Origin: Nitrospinaceae bacterium UBA7883
Lineage (GTDB): Bacteria > Nitrospinota_A > UBA7883
Length of the DNA: 64,000 bases
NCBI GenBank assembly: GCA_002500605.1
Contig: DLRR01000019.1
Location: forward strand, 1 to 64,000
Reading direction: 5' to 3'
The translations under genes were made by a program, and so were the position numbers. The notes under the pieces are model-generated. The model was not told the origin of the DNA. It did not search any database and saw nothing but the letters and a program-made list of their open reading frames with translations. Within the stretch, counting starts at the first letter, position 1. Each line of letters starts with the position of its first letter. Below, piece after piece: positions 52,945 to 61,482 of the stretch.

Positions 52945-54363
52945 TTAGTACCTGTAATGTTCTGGTTTAAATGGGCCATCGGGAGAAACGCTTATATATT
53001 CAGCCTGCTCAGGTGAAAGCTTGGTTAGCTTGGCTCCTAGCTTATTTAAATGCAGCCTTGCAACTTCTTCATCTAGTTTTTTGGGAATGGTGTATACACC
53101 GATATCATAATTGTTAGTCCAAAGGTCTATCTGTGCCATTGTCTGGTTAGTAAACGAATTTGACATTACAAACGAGGGATGGCCTGTAGCACAACCAAGG
53201 TTAACAAGACGTCCTTCTGCTAGCACAAATATGCTGTGTCCGTCATCAAAAGTGTATTTATCAAGTTGTGGTTTTATGTTTACTCTCGTTACACCCTTAT
53301 ACTCGTTTAGAGAGTCTACCTGTATTTCGTTATCAAAGTGGCCAATATTGCAAACAATGGCCTGATCTTTCATCTTTTTCATATGATCTAGGGTTATGAC
53401 ATCCTTGTTGCCTGTGGTGGTCACATAGATGTCGCCAACGGAGAGTGCATCCTCTAATGTCATTACCCTGTAACCCATCATGCACGCTTGAAGGGCGCAA
53501 ATTGGATCGATTTCAGTGACAATAATGGATGCCCTTAGTCCCTCAAGAGCTTGAGCACAGCCCTTTCCAACATCGCCAAAACCACATACTACGCCGACCT
53601 TTCCTGCCACCATAACGTCAGTGGCACGCTTTATGCCATCCACAAGCGATTCACGGCAACCGTAAAGATTGTCAAACTTTGACTTTGTAACCGAGTCATT
53701 TACGTTGATTGCTGGAACTAGCAACTTTCCATTTTTCATCATGTTATAAAGTCTATGCACACCAGTTGTTGTTTCTTCGGATACACCTTTGCATTCTTTA
53801 ACGACCTTATGCCAGTGCTGGTTGTCAGTGGCCAAAGTTTCTTTAAGTAAATTATCAATTATAGCGAGCTCTTTATTGGTAGTTAGTTCGTCAAGCACTG
53901 CAGGGTTTTTTTCTGCTTCATAACCTCGGTGGATCATTAAAGTAGCATCTCCTCCGTCATCAACAATTAAGTTAGGGCCCCCACCATCAGGCCATGTCAT
54001 TGCTTTCAATGTGCACCACCAATATTCTTCTAAAGTCTCACCTTTCCAAGCGTATACAGGAATACCTTTAGCTGCTATATAGGCTGCGGCGTGGTCCTGT
54101 GTAGAGAAAATGTTACAGGATGCCCACCGAACATCGGCGCCCAATTCCACTAAAGTATCTATTAAAACAGCGGTTTGGATTGTCATATGAAGGCTACCCA
54201 TAATACGGGCACCCTTAAGTGGTTTTTTGGGGCCATACTTTTCCTTGGTTGCAATTAGACCTGGCATTTCTTGCTCTGCTATGGCCACTTCCTTTGCGCC
54301 CCATTCGGCCAATTTAATATCGGCCACTTTGTAATCAATCTCTGTCTGTGTGGCAACGCTCAC
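52945..54363 (-). CDS. ahcY: S-adenosylhomocysteine hydrolase
   Basis: Reversibly splits S-adenosylhomocysteine to adenosine and homocysteine using bound NAD. Markers are GARIMGSLHMTIQTAVLI, DDGGDATLMIHRG, VCGFGDVGKGCAQAL (NAD site, about 258-272), CNIGHFDNEI, and the C-terminal PDGPFKPEHYRY with the Lys and Tyr that close the active site. Length is 472 aa. It removes the product of SAM-dependent methylation and so complements metK and the methyltransferase of this window. A structured leader precedes it. Confidence 0.97.
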   Translation of the reverse strand: MSVATQTEIDYKVADIKLAEWGAKEVAIAEQEMPGLIATKEKYGPKKPLKGARIMGSLHMTIQTAVLIDTLVELGADVRWASCNIFSTQDHAAAYIAAKGIPVYAWKGETLEEYWWCTLKAMTWPDGGGPNLIVDDGGDATLMIHRGYEAEKNPAVLDELTTNKELAIIDNLLKETLATDNQHWHKVVKECKGVSEETTTGVHRLYNMMKNGKLLVPAINVNDSVTKSKFDNLYGCRESLVDGIKRATDVMVAGKVGVVCGFGDVGKGCAQALEGLRASIIVTEIDPICALQACMMGYRVMTLEDALSVGDIYVTTTGNKDVITLDHMKKMKDQAIVCNIGHFDNEIQVDSLNEYKGVTRVNIKPQLDKYTFDDGHSIFVLAEGRLVNLGCATGHPSFVMSNSFTNQTMAQIDLWTNNYDIGVYTIPKKLDEEVARLHLNKLGAKLTKLSPEQAEYISVSPDGPFKPEHYRY

Positions 54364-54426
54364 TTTAACATCACTCCTAAATATTTATCGAATTTGATCA
54401 GTGTCTCAAATTATTGTCGATTTATA

Positions 54427-54474
54427 ACCACCCAACACTGTGGGTGGTATTTCTTAGCCTGCACGATGGTGGTG
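54427..54474 (-). promoter_or_regulatory. Candidate structured leader of ahcY
   Basis: On the minus strand ACCACCCA (54448-54441) pairs perfectly with TGGGTGGT (54434-54427) around a 6-base loop, 64 bases upstream of the ahcY start. A further CACCACC (54474-54468) lies just before it and could compete for the same right arm. This allows two exclusive structures, as in attenuators and riboswitches. It does not match the SAH riboswitch consensus that I know. The rest of the 372-base gap is AT-rich without a gene. Confidence 0.45.
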
Positions 54475-54735
54475 AAATTACTATAATCACTACATACCAG
54501 AATAGTTTAGTATATTTGTATTATTGATAATAAACAATAAATGACATTTCTGATTATATATTAGGCTGGGATTTTGTTGTTGGAATTAAAATAATAATGG
54601 GATAGTACAGGCACCCAAATCCATTGCTGCTGATAAAAACTGACACTTCATCATTTATTGGTGATCTGTTTAACTTGACCGTTTTGGGTTGTTTGGCTCA
54701 TCCAAATTTGTTTTGATAACTGGAGATTATGATTA

Positions 54736-55686
54736 GTGGATCAAAAATACAAACGGGAGTTGATTCATTTTTATTTCTCTTTTAATGATCCGTACAGTTT
54801 TCTGATATTTCCTATGGTAAAAAATCTTTCGCAAAATTATAAAGTGGATATAGAAATGATTTCTGTAACTGCTTACGATAGAGACACTCTTTTCAGCGCA
54901 GACGAGACTCTTGCATCTTATTACTTATCTGATGTGTTGAGGTATAGCGGAAAACTAGGCAGGACCCTAAATTTTATGCCGCAATTCCAAGATGCTACAA
55001 AAGCAAGTTTAGGCAAGTTTTTAGCTGACAACAAGATGTTGTCCCAAAAATATATTAACCTTGTTTTTGCCGCTAGATGGATAAACGGGAAAGATATTTC
55101 CTCTACACAAGACCTTGTGAATGGCTTAAAATTTCTTGAGTTAGGCGAGGAAAGATTGCGTGAAGCATTGGAATCGGCCGAATACCTTCAACAGCAAAAA
55201 CAGGTTGAAGTTTTAGCTGATAGTAACGGTGTAAGAGGGGTTCCATTTTTTCGTTTTAGAAATGAAGAATTTATGGGGCCAGATAGATTGGAATTTTTAG
55301 AAGATGTCCTTAAGTCTGACCCATCACTAGTGATTCACCATGATGCTAGTTACGGTGTTATTAAGCCAGAAGAGTTGGGTAAATATCTCGCCTCTCCTGA
55401 TTCTATTGTCCTTGATGTGCGCATTCCAAAAAGCTTTGGTGCGGGACACATCCCAGGATCCAACTGCTTGCCGGCCAGGGTTGTTCATAGAAATTTAGAT
55501 CGATTAGACCGAGAATGGAACTTGGCAATAGTGGATGATGGAGGAGTTGAGGCAACTGATGTAGCTTTTTATTTGGCGAGTAATGGGTTTGGCAAGGTGT
55601 CTGTTCTCTCTGGCGGAATAAGTGATTTCAAAGGAGAAATGAGCAAAGGACTGAAGAATTGGCAGGATCGATTGTTAAAAAAGTAA
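54736..55686 (+). CDS. DsbA-like (HCCA isomerase type) and rhodanese fusion protein
   Basis: Starts at GTG with GGAG 10 bases upstream. Residues about 8-195 are a DsbA/2-hydroxychromene-2-carboxylate isomerase-like thioredoxin fold (FYFSFNDPYSFLIF; NGVRGVPFFRF) without a CxxC pair. Residues about 205-310 are a rhodanese domain (LDVRIPKSFGAGHIPGS). The rhodanese active-site Cys is missing: the loop reads VDDGGVEATD. So sulfurtransferase activity is unlikely, and a binding or regulatory role is more plausible. No clear signal peptide, hence cytoplasmic. Confidence 0.8.
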   Translation: MDQKYKRELIHFYFSFNDPYSFLIFPMVKNLSQNYKVDIEMISVTAYDRDTLFSADETLASYYLSDVLRYSGKLGRTLNFMPQFQDATKASLGKFLADNKMLSQKYINLVFAARWINGKDISSTQDLVNGLKFLELGEERLREALESAEYLQQQKQVEVLADSNGVRGVPFFRFRNEEFMGPDRLEFLEDVLKSDPSLVIHHDASYGVIKPEELGKYLASPDSIVLDVRIPKSFGAGHIPGSNCLPARVVHRNLDRLDREWNLAIVDDGGVEATDVAFYLASNGFGKVSVLSGGISDFKGEMSKGLKNWQDRLLKK

Positions 55687-55799
55687 TTTATTTTTGTAGG
55701 CCTAAGGTTTTAATTTAAGGCACAGACACTGACCCTGCTAACTTAACTGAAAGCAACTTCAAACGGGCTTTGTAAGGAGTAAATCATATTGACAAAGTA

Positions 55800-56003
55800 A
55801 TGAAATCTTGTTCGGAACTTATTTTTCTGACACTTGGCTTTTTTTCCTATATGATTATGGATAATTTAAGTTGTGCCGCGTGGTGGGAAAAGAAAGATTT
55901 TCTTTTAAAGGGGATTTTGTATTGCCATTTTGACACACAAGTGGCTGAGATGCCTAAAGACCAATTGGCGCCGGATTGTTTTATTGTTTATAGAGGAGAT
56001 TAA
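55800..56003 (+). CDS. Possible small exported protein (67 aa)
   Basis: A 67-codon frame starts at 55800, with AAGGAG at 55774-55779, too far for an ideal spacing. The peptide has a hydrophobic start (SCSELIFLTLGFFSYMIM) like a signal sequence and a Cys-containing remainder. The RRM gene follows 6 bases later with its own strong site (AGAGGAG). I do not recognise a family; it may instead be the 5' leader of the RRM gene. Confidence 0.3.
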   Translation: MKSCSELIFLTLGFFSYMIMDNLSCAAWWEKKDFLLKGILYCHFDTQVAEMPKDQLAPDCFIVYRGD

Positions 56004-56009
56004 GGAAGA

Positions 56010-56279
56010 ATGGATATTTATGTTGGCAACCTGCCATTTTCAGTTACAGAGGATGACCTTCGCGAGATGTTCGAGGCACATGGCTCAGTTCAATCGGCCA
56101 AGCTTATTACCGATCGCGAAACTGGCAGATCCCGCGGTTTTGGTTTTATTACCATGGAGAACGACGAGGCTGACGCAGCCATCAAAGCTCTGAATAAATC
56201 GGATTGTGATGGGAGAGTTTTAAAAGTGAACCAGTCAGAACCACGGAAACAATCCAACTCAACGCGAAGACCTCGCTAA
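56010..56279 (+). CDS. RRM-type RNA-binding protein
   Basis: An 89-aa single RNA recognition motif. RNP2 is IYVGNLPF (residues 3-10), and RNP1 is RGFGFITM (about 43-50), with the aromatic residues that stack on RNA. A short basic Ser/Arg tail follows. Such small RRM proteins occur in cyanobacteria and many Gram-negative bacteria and are often cold-induced RNA chaperones. AGAGGAG and AAGGAAG lie upstream. An A10-G9 tract lies 27 bases after the stop. Confidence 0.93.
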   Translation: MDIYVGNLPFSVTEDDLREMFEAHGSVQSAKLITDRETGRSRGFGFITMENDEADAAIKALNKSDCDGRVLKVNQSEPRKQSNSTRRPR

Positions 56280-56305
56280 CCAACTTTAACCTATTGCACA
56301 GATTT

Positions 56306-56324
56306 AAAAAAAAAAGGGGGGGGG
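56306..56324. repeat. A10-G9 double homopolymer
   Basis: Ten A (56306-56315) run directly into nine G (56316-56324) in the gap after the RRM gene. Such tracts are prone to slippage in cells and to errors in sequencing. No hairpin or T tract adjoins it. It lies about 165 bases upstream of the lipoprotein gene, too far to be a coding phase switch. Confidence 0.9.
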
Positions 56325-56489
56325 TTGTTCCGAGCTGATCAGTCTGAATATCTAGCCTAGTATTTGAAGGCAAACTCGCAAAAACTCTTTTTTCAGCATA
56401 GTTGTGGCCTATGAAGAGTGAAGACTTGCCTTTGCGCGCTGATCGACACCTAAGTGACTCTAGCATGGCCTCGACCAAAGGTAAGGACT

Positions 56490-57572
56490 ATGAAACACCT
56501 TTATCAAGCCTTAATGCTAACAACGATGGCCCTGATTCTTCCATCGATAGGAATGGGATGTAGCGGGAACTATGGCAAAAAAGAAGAACAGTATCCCAGG
56601 ATCTACAATGAGACAATCAAAGGGTTGTGGGAGCCAGGAGCGTGGCAGCAACTGGCAGAATTTGCGAACGATGCAGCCGGTGAGAAGAGATTAAAATCTC
56701 TAGGTCTTAATACAATTTCAGTAGTGGCTTCATTCTATGCACTTCAGGATGGTCAGTACTCCTTACCTCATAGGGACTCAATAGAGCGCGAAATTGAACG
56801 GTATAAAAAACTTGGGTTTGCCGTTTTTTTAAGTGGGAACTCTAAAAGTTACTCGAATGGCAGCCAGCAGCAAGTCGACCCAGAGAAAGTTTTGGAAAAC
56901 TATTTACTTTCATGCAAGAAGGCTGCAATTGAGCTTGCAGAGATCGGAGAGCAATACAATGTTGAATACTATTCCCCCAGTAATGAGCTTGAAGGCACAT
57001 TAGATAATGAAGCTTTCCCAAGTTACCTTCAAAGCCAAAACTTCAACCCACCAGAGACGCCATTTGATGCACCTGATGAAGGAACGAATAACAGAGTAAA
57101 GGTTGCCTCGGAATGGATGAGAAACATTTTACCTTCCTTGGAAAATGTTTTCTCTGGCAAAATAATTGCCAAAGTTGGTGGATCGCACCCTGATTATAAT
57201 GTTGAAGGGTACGATTACCTAGCCTTTACAATCGATAGCCATTATTTAAATAAGCCTGATTTCAGGCGACTAATTAATAAGCAATACATTGAAATTGCTC
57301 AATCGGCCACAAATAGTGGAGTTTCTTGGATGGTTGGTGAGGCATATTTTCATCATGGTGAGCCTGGAATGGATATGGATACAGAGACAAAAGAGTTTCT
57401 CAAAGATATGCAGCAACACTACTTCGATATATCGCTTGATGAATATATATTGTTTGACCAAGTACCAAAACCATTAGGATATATTTTTATTGGATACTTC
57501 ATGGAAGGTATTGAGATAAAAGACTCGGTTTCTGAGGCTGTAATCGGAAATTACTTCGAACTAATGCACTAA
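56490..57572 (+). CDS. Lipoprotein with glycoside-hydrolase-like barrel
   Basis: The frame opens at 56454, but ATG 56490 has AAGGA upstream and begins a lipoprotein signal ending in IGMGCSG (lipid Cys at about residue 24). The mature chain looks like a GH-A clan TIM barrel: YYSPSNELEG (about 158-167) places Asn-Glu like an acid/base, and SWMVGEAYFHHG (about 285) places a Glu like the nucleophile. About 360 aa. Family and substrate are not assigned; the catalytic reading is inference. It is the first of a run of envelope genes. Confidence 0.65.
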   Translation: MKHLYQALMLTTMALILPSIGMGCSGNYGKKEEQYPRIYNETIKGLWEPGAWQQLAEFANDAAGEKRLKSLGLNTISVVASFYALQDGQYSLPHRDSIEREIERYKKLGFAVFLSGNSKSYSNGSQQQVDPEKVLENYLLSCKKAAIELAEIGEQYNVEYYSPSNELEGTLDNEAFPSYLQSQNFNPPETPFDAPDEGTNNRVKVASEWMRNILPSLENVFSGKIIAKVGGSHPDYNVEGYDYLAFTIDSHYLNKPDFRRLINKQYIEIAQSATNSGVSWMVGEAYFHHGEPGMDMDTETKEFLKDMQQHYFDISLDEYILFDQVPKPLGYIFIGYFMEGIEIKDSVSEAVIGNYFELMH

Positions 57573-57637
57573 TACATAATTACCAAATGAAGGTGCGAAT
57601 TACTATCCTATTTAAGTGTTATTATTGACTAACCAAG

Positions 57638-58738
57638 ATGAGCCTAGAAAGGGCTGACACGAGGATCGATATGAAAGATGAGTTTGCAGACCATAAACAT
57701 CCTTTGATAAGTGTAGGAGTGATAAATTACAACGGAGGTGAGACCCTTGCTAATACGGTAAGAAGTATTCTAAGCAGTAATTATCCGGAAGAACTGGAAG
57801 TTCTAGTGGTAGATGATGGTTCAAAGGACAATAGCCTTGAGCTGTTGATGGCGGAATTTCCTCAAGTGGTGGTCCATAGACAGCCGAAAAATATGGGACC
57901 AAACGCCGCACGAAATGTGGTGTTAAATAAATCATCTCACGATATTATCCTTGTTACAGACAACGATGTGGAGTTTGCGCCGAACTGCCTATCTCTGTTG
58001 GCGGAAGAAATAGTTTCTAATCCAATGTGTGCCGTTACCACTCCAATGATTCTTGACTTTTACAAACGTGATCAGGTGTACTCAAATGGTGCAGAGTTGC
58101 ACTTTGTTTGCTTCGGTGTTTTGCAGCGTCACCATACATTACCCCCGAACGCAGATTTTCGACCCCGTCCGACAGTCTGTGGGTCTGGTGGAATAATGCT
58201 GGTGAAGAAACAGGCGGCATTGGCAATTGGAGGGTTTGATGAAAACTTTACTTTTGGTTATGACGATGGCGAGTTTACTTATAGGATCACCCTTGCAGGA
58301 TATGATGTAATTCAGGTTCCTTCATCTAGGATATACCATATAGAAAAAGATAGTCGTGATCCAAAAAAACTAAGGTTTCAGGTTAGTGGCAGATGGAACT
58401 TAATCTTGAAAACATATGCATTACGCTCCCTGGTTTTTCTTACACCAGCCTTGTTGCTGTTTGAAATATCACAAGTAGTTTTCTTATTATTGAAGCGGTC
58501 CTTTGGCGAATGGACTTCTGGGTGGAAGCTAGTGCTTGGAAATTGGAATGGATTGATGACTAAACGTAGAAAAACAATGCTCCAAAAAAAAAGAGCAGAC
58601 AAAGATACTTTGTGTGCAGGAGAGATATTTATTTTTCCCTCCAGGACTAACGGAAAAATGTTGCTAAAAATAAAAAAAGTGATTGAGATTTTTCTCAATT
58701 GTTACTGGACACTGGTTAGGCCACTATTAAGGAAGTAA
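57638..58738 (+). CDS. Family 2 glycosyltransferase
   Basis: A GT-A type inverting glycosyltransferase of 366 aa. The N-terminal ISVGVINYNGGETLANTVRS and LVVDDGSKDNS bind the nucleotide sugar. TDNDVEF (about 107) is the DxD-like metal site, and FDENFTFGYDDGEFTYR (about 200) is the acceptor ED-type motif. A hydrophobic segment near 267-290 may anchor it to the membrane. It lies between two lipoprotein genes, suggesting surface glycan synthesis. Confidence 0.88.
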   Translation: MSLERADTRIDMKDEFADHKHPLISVGVINYNGGETLANTVRSILSSNYPEELEVLVVDDGSKDNSLELLMAEFPQVVVHRQPKNMGPNAARNVVLNKSSHDIILVTDNDVEFAPNCLSLLAEEIVSNPMCAVTTPMILDFYKRDQVYSNGAELHFVCFGVLQRHHTLPPNADFRPRPTVCGSGGIMLVKKQAALAIGGFDENFTFGYDDGEFTYRITLAGYDVIQVPSSRIYHIEKDSRDPKKLRFQVSGRWNLILKTYALRSLVFLTPALLLFEISQVVFLLLKRSFGEWTSGWKLVLGNWNGLMTKRRKTMLQKKRADKDTLCAGEIFIFPSRTNGKMLLKIKKVIEIFLNCYWTLVRPLLRK

Positions 58739-58850
58739 TCTTCACTAGATAAGTGTTGGTACGATGGGAACTTTTTTGATCCCATGCTTGTCATACATAA
58801 TATAAATTTCCATTGATTTATGTGCGGACCTAGAGAAAAGAGAGTTTTTA

Positions 58851-59819
58851 ATGTTAAAGCTAAATTGGGAAAACATCATTACAAGTAGTTACACTTTAAC
58901 AACATCGGTATTTCTTGTCTTAGCATCGACATTGGTTAGTTGTGGCGGCGTTAGCATTTCAGATTTAAATAAATCTAGCTTCTTTCCTGACTCAGGGATC
59001 AGGGTGGATAATGCATCTAATCCACATGCAAGTGTTAATGCCAATGGGGTAATATTCCTAGTTTACGAAGACAGAAGGTGGGAAGGCCCAGGGCAACAAC
59101 TGATGACATCATCAGTTGACGGACTCAACTTTGGCGAAGGGCAGAATACGATCGACACTTCTAATGACCCACGTAGAGTTTTGATGCCTGATGGTTTTAC
59201 TTGGCGATACTATGAGTACAACATGTCCGCCCAAGAAATGAACAGCAGAAGTTCGACAGATGGCGTTAACTTCACAAAAGACCCGGGTACGCGTTATACC
59301 CCCAATTCAGAAGACAATGGAACTATTGGCGTGTACGACATTTACAGTGGTCTTAACAACGAAGTTGTCATGCTTTACATTGGTGACATGGGGGGAACCA
59401 ACAACGTTCGAATGGCACTTTCTCTAAACAATGGACTAGATTTTTCGTTCCATGACGACAATGTGCTCGGTGATAAATATGCCGGTGGGGGAGGAAATAC
59501 CTATGTTGACCCAAGGAGTATACTTTTGCAAGATGGGAGTCGAAGGCTTTTTACAATGACTCAAGGCCAAGGTCCTGTTAAACCTCCAGCTCAGGCAGCA
59601 GGAATAATCAATAGTTTTGTTTCGACAGAGCACAAAACTTATAAACTAGAATCCGGGGACCGGCTAAAGTGGAGTGATTTCACGGAGTTTTCCGTTCTTT
59701 CTCTGAACGATCCCGTGGTAATCCAATTACCGGAAGGTGGACACCGAATGTATGTGGCTGCAATGATAGAAGAGTTGGGCGAAAACAAATGGGCTATTGT
59801 GAGTGCCACGGCAAAATAG
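58851..59819 (+). CDS. Lipoprotein with sialidase/GH43-like beta-propeller
   Basis: A 322-aa protein with a signal ending in the lipobox LVSCGG (Cys about 33). Repeating strands with SVDGLNFGEG, STDGVNFTKD and SLNNGLDFSF resemble Asp-box (BNR) or exo-sialidase propeller blades. YVDPRSILLQDGSRRL recalls GH43/GH32-type glycan enzymes. Enzyme activity cannot be claimed. It follows the glycosyltransferase by 112 bases and converges with the Sel1 gene. Confidence 0.68.
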   Translation: MLKLNWENIITSSYTLTTSVFLVLASTLVSCGGVSISDLNKSSFFPDSGIRVDNASNPHASVNANGVIFLVYEDRRWEGPGQQLMTSSVDGLNFGEGQNTIDTSNDPRRVLMPDGFTWRYYEYNMSAQEMNSRSSTDGVNFTKDPGTRYTPNSEDNGTIGVYDIYSGLNNEVVMLYIGDMGGTNNVRMALSLNNGLDFSFHDDNVLGDKYAGGGGNTYVDPRSILLQDGSRRLFTMTQGQGPVKPPAQAAGIINSFVSTEHKTYKLESGDRLKWSDFTEFSVLSLNDPVVIQLPEGGHRMYVAAMIEELGENKWAIVSATAK

Positions 59820-59851
59820 TAATTTTTACTGCTCAACCATTATTGTTTTCT

Positions 59852-60655
59852 TTAATTGCACAAAACATATTTTGATTCCATGCAGACAATTGTTAGCTTT
59901 CCCGCCTTCTCAATTGCTGACCTCGTCATTCGTTTTGCAATAAGCTCCCTATTTTCTGTGGCGGTTTTGTTCCCATTGATAATGGCGATATTCCACCACA
60001 TATAGGCAATTATATTATTTTGATCAACACCTCTGCCATAATCGTACATCCAACCAAGCTTGTACTGTGCATCGGCATCCCCCTGATTTGCTGCTTGAGT
60101 AAACCATTTGGCCGCTACTGAATAATTCTGTCTGACCCCTTTACCGTTGAAGTACATAGTGCCAAGATTATACTGGGCCCTTGCAATACCCTGGTCCGCT
60201 GCTTGAATGGACCATTTGGCCGCTACTGAATAGTTCTGTCTGACCCCTTTACCACTTGCATACATCCAACCAAGGTTGTACTGTGCGTCCGGATTACCTT
60301 GTTCAGCTGCCAAGCTAAACCATTTGGCAGCTACTGTATAATCTTGTTTGACCCCTTTACCATTGATATACATCCAGCCAAAGTTGTACTGTGCGTCCGA
60401 ATTACCTTGTTCAGCCGCCAGGCTAAACCATTTGGCAGCTTTTATGTAGTCCTGGGCTACTCCATTTCCTAACTTATGCATTAAACCAAGCTTGGTCTGT
60501 GCGTCTGCTTGTCCCATAAAAGCTTTCGCGTAAACTTGGTAATAAGTGCTTTCGTCCGCATTTACAGATGACGATAGAACCATAAATGATAGGAAAAGAG
60601 TTGGTAAAATAAGCTTCTGAATATTCCACCTACAGAAAATATTATAAGCAGTCAC
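59852..60655 (-). CDS. Sel1-like repeat protein, exported
   Basis: 267 aa with an N-terminal signal peptide (about residues 12-33, ending SVNA). Four to five Sel1-like repeats of 36 residues follow, each with A-x-AQYN-LGWMY-x-GKGV-x-QNY-AAKW. The repeats form a TPR-like alpha solenoid for protein contacts. The C-terminus has two Cys (VCMESKYVLC), possibly a disulfide. At DNA level the repeats are near-identical. Partner unknown. Confidence 0.88.
   Translation of the reverse strand: MTAYNIFCRWNIQKLILPTLFLSFMVLSSSVNADESTYYQVYAKAFMGQADAQTKLGLMHKLGNGVAQDYIKAAKWFSLAAEQGNSDAQYNFGWMYINGKGVKQDYTVAAKWFSLAAEQGNPDAQYNLGWMYASGKGVRQNYSVAAKWSIQAADQGIARAQYNLGTMYFNGKGVRQNYSVAAKWFTQAANQGDADAQYKLGWMYDYGRGVDQNNIIAYMWWNIAIINGNKTATENRELIAKRMTRSAIEKAGKLTIVCMESKYVLCN
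60103..60534 (-). repeat. 108-bp tandem repeats inside the Sel1 gene
   Basis: The phrase ACCATTTGGC recurs at 60103, 60211, 60319 and 60427, exactly 108 bases (36 codons) apart. Adjacent units share long identical stretches, for example TCTGTCTGACCCCTTTACC in the first two. The high DNA identity suggests recent unit duplication and possible copy-number variation between strains. Confidence 0.88.
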
Positions 60656-60768
60656 TTCTCGGGCAATCTCAAAATTTTCTCTATTTTAACTTTAGTTGCC
60701 ATCTAAATGGGTAAATATTTCTACAGGTTCGTTATTCATTAATGCACGTGGAACTTAGCATTTTTTAG

Positions 60769-60843
60769 TGGAGCCGGCGGTCGGGATTGAACCGACGGCC
60801 TGCTGATTACGAGTCAGCTGCTCTACCACTGAGCTACGCCGGC
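60769..60843 (-). tRNA. tRNA-Thr (CGT)
   Basis: Read on the minus strand, the acceptor GCCGGCG pairs with CGCCGGC. The anticodon arm is GCTGA-CTCGTAA-TCAGC with anticodon CGT, and the T loop is TTCGATC. The CCA end is encoded after a T discriminator base. It is 75 nt long and lies between the Sel1 gene and the long 61-kb gap. Confidence 0.95.
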
Positions 60844-61183
60844 GCGAAAGATTAATAAGATAAAACAGGACACAAATATTGAAAAGCTTTTTTATAAATT
60901 TATCCACACCATTTATAACTAACTTTGTTATCATTTTAAAAACTATTAGAAGAAAACCATTGGCTATAATCACTTTTTATGGTGCAACGTAATTACTGCA
61001 CAGGCATTTAGTGTAACCTTTTCGTAGCATAAAAGTATAACCTATTGAAAACTTATAGGGTATATACAATTTGCTATGGTTTAGGAGATGCAGTAGGTAA
61101 TTAGTGCCCCATTTGCCCAACTAGAGAAGAGCATACTGGTTATATATATCATTGATTAATAAGACTTTTTGTTTTGTGCTGAG

Positions 61184-61199
61184 TGGCATGGTTTCTGCA
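61184..61199 (+). promoter_or_regulatory. Sigma54 promoter of the candidate small RNA
   Basis: The bases TGGCATGGTTTCTGCA match the sigma54 consensus TGGCAYRNNNNYTGCW at every defined position, with the -24 GG and -12 GC elements correctly spaced. Transcription would begin near 61210. The upstream region (60844-61183) is AT-rich and could bind an activator, but I recognise no site for one. An isolated DnaA box (60900-60908) is the only other motif seen there. Confidence 0.78.
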
Positions 61200-61209
61200 C
61201 TATATGACA

Positions 61210-61360
61210 GCAAGAAGAGTCGAACTGCCTTTACTCCTCATCGGCGGTTTGTCGGAAAGCGCGTGACAGCGCATTTATAGACTTGGCAGAACTAGATCTG
61301 GAAAACTAGATAGATGTGCTTGGCGGTCCTGTGATGCTCTTCTCGGGACCGCTTTTTTTT
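61210..61360 (+). ncRNA. Candidate small RNA with anti-Shine-Dalgarno loop
   Basis: From the predicted sigma54 start to the terminator the transcript is about 150 nt. Hairpin 1 pairs CGAACTGCC (61221-61229) with GGCGGTTTG (61243-61251), including two G-T pairs, and exposes a 13-nt loop TTTACTCCTCATC that is complementary to ribosome binding sites. A small stem GCGC/GCGC (61259-61262/61269-61272) and two GGAAA motifs follow. It ends in an intrinsic terminator. A 20-codon frame starting at 61205 lies before the predicted start and is unlikely to be translated. It matches no known RNA class that I recognise (not 6S, tmRNA or SRP RNA). Confidence 0.65.
61322..61360 (+). terminator. Intrinsic terminator of the candidate small RNA
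   Basis: GCGGTCC (61323-61329) pairs perfectly with GGACCGC (61346-61352), and eight T follow (61353-61360). No protein gene ends upstream on this strand within about 1.5 kb, so its presence argues for a separate transcript. Confidence 0.9.
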
Positions 61361-61482
61361 GTTACTATTGCAAACTACACTTGTCATGTAAAATCAGTGT
61401 TTTTATCATAACAATAATTGGGTGGAGAGGGTAATGCGCTGTGATATCATTACCGAGTTGTAAATAATAGGATCTTTTAGTT

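Noticed and set aside
60900..60908. A perfect DnaA box (TTATCCACA) in the long gap about 2 kb before dnaN
   Set aside because: Only one box was seen, with no cluster and no dnaA gene. This is not enough to propose an origin of replication.
60755..60973. A 72-codon minus-strand frame over the tRNA-Thr region
   Set aside because: It reads through the tRNA; the translated tRNA sequence is a well-known false protein.
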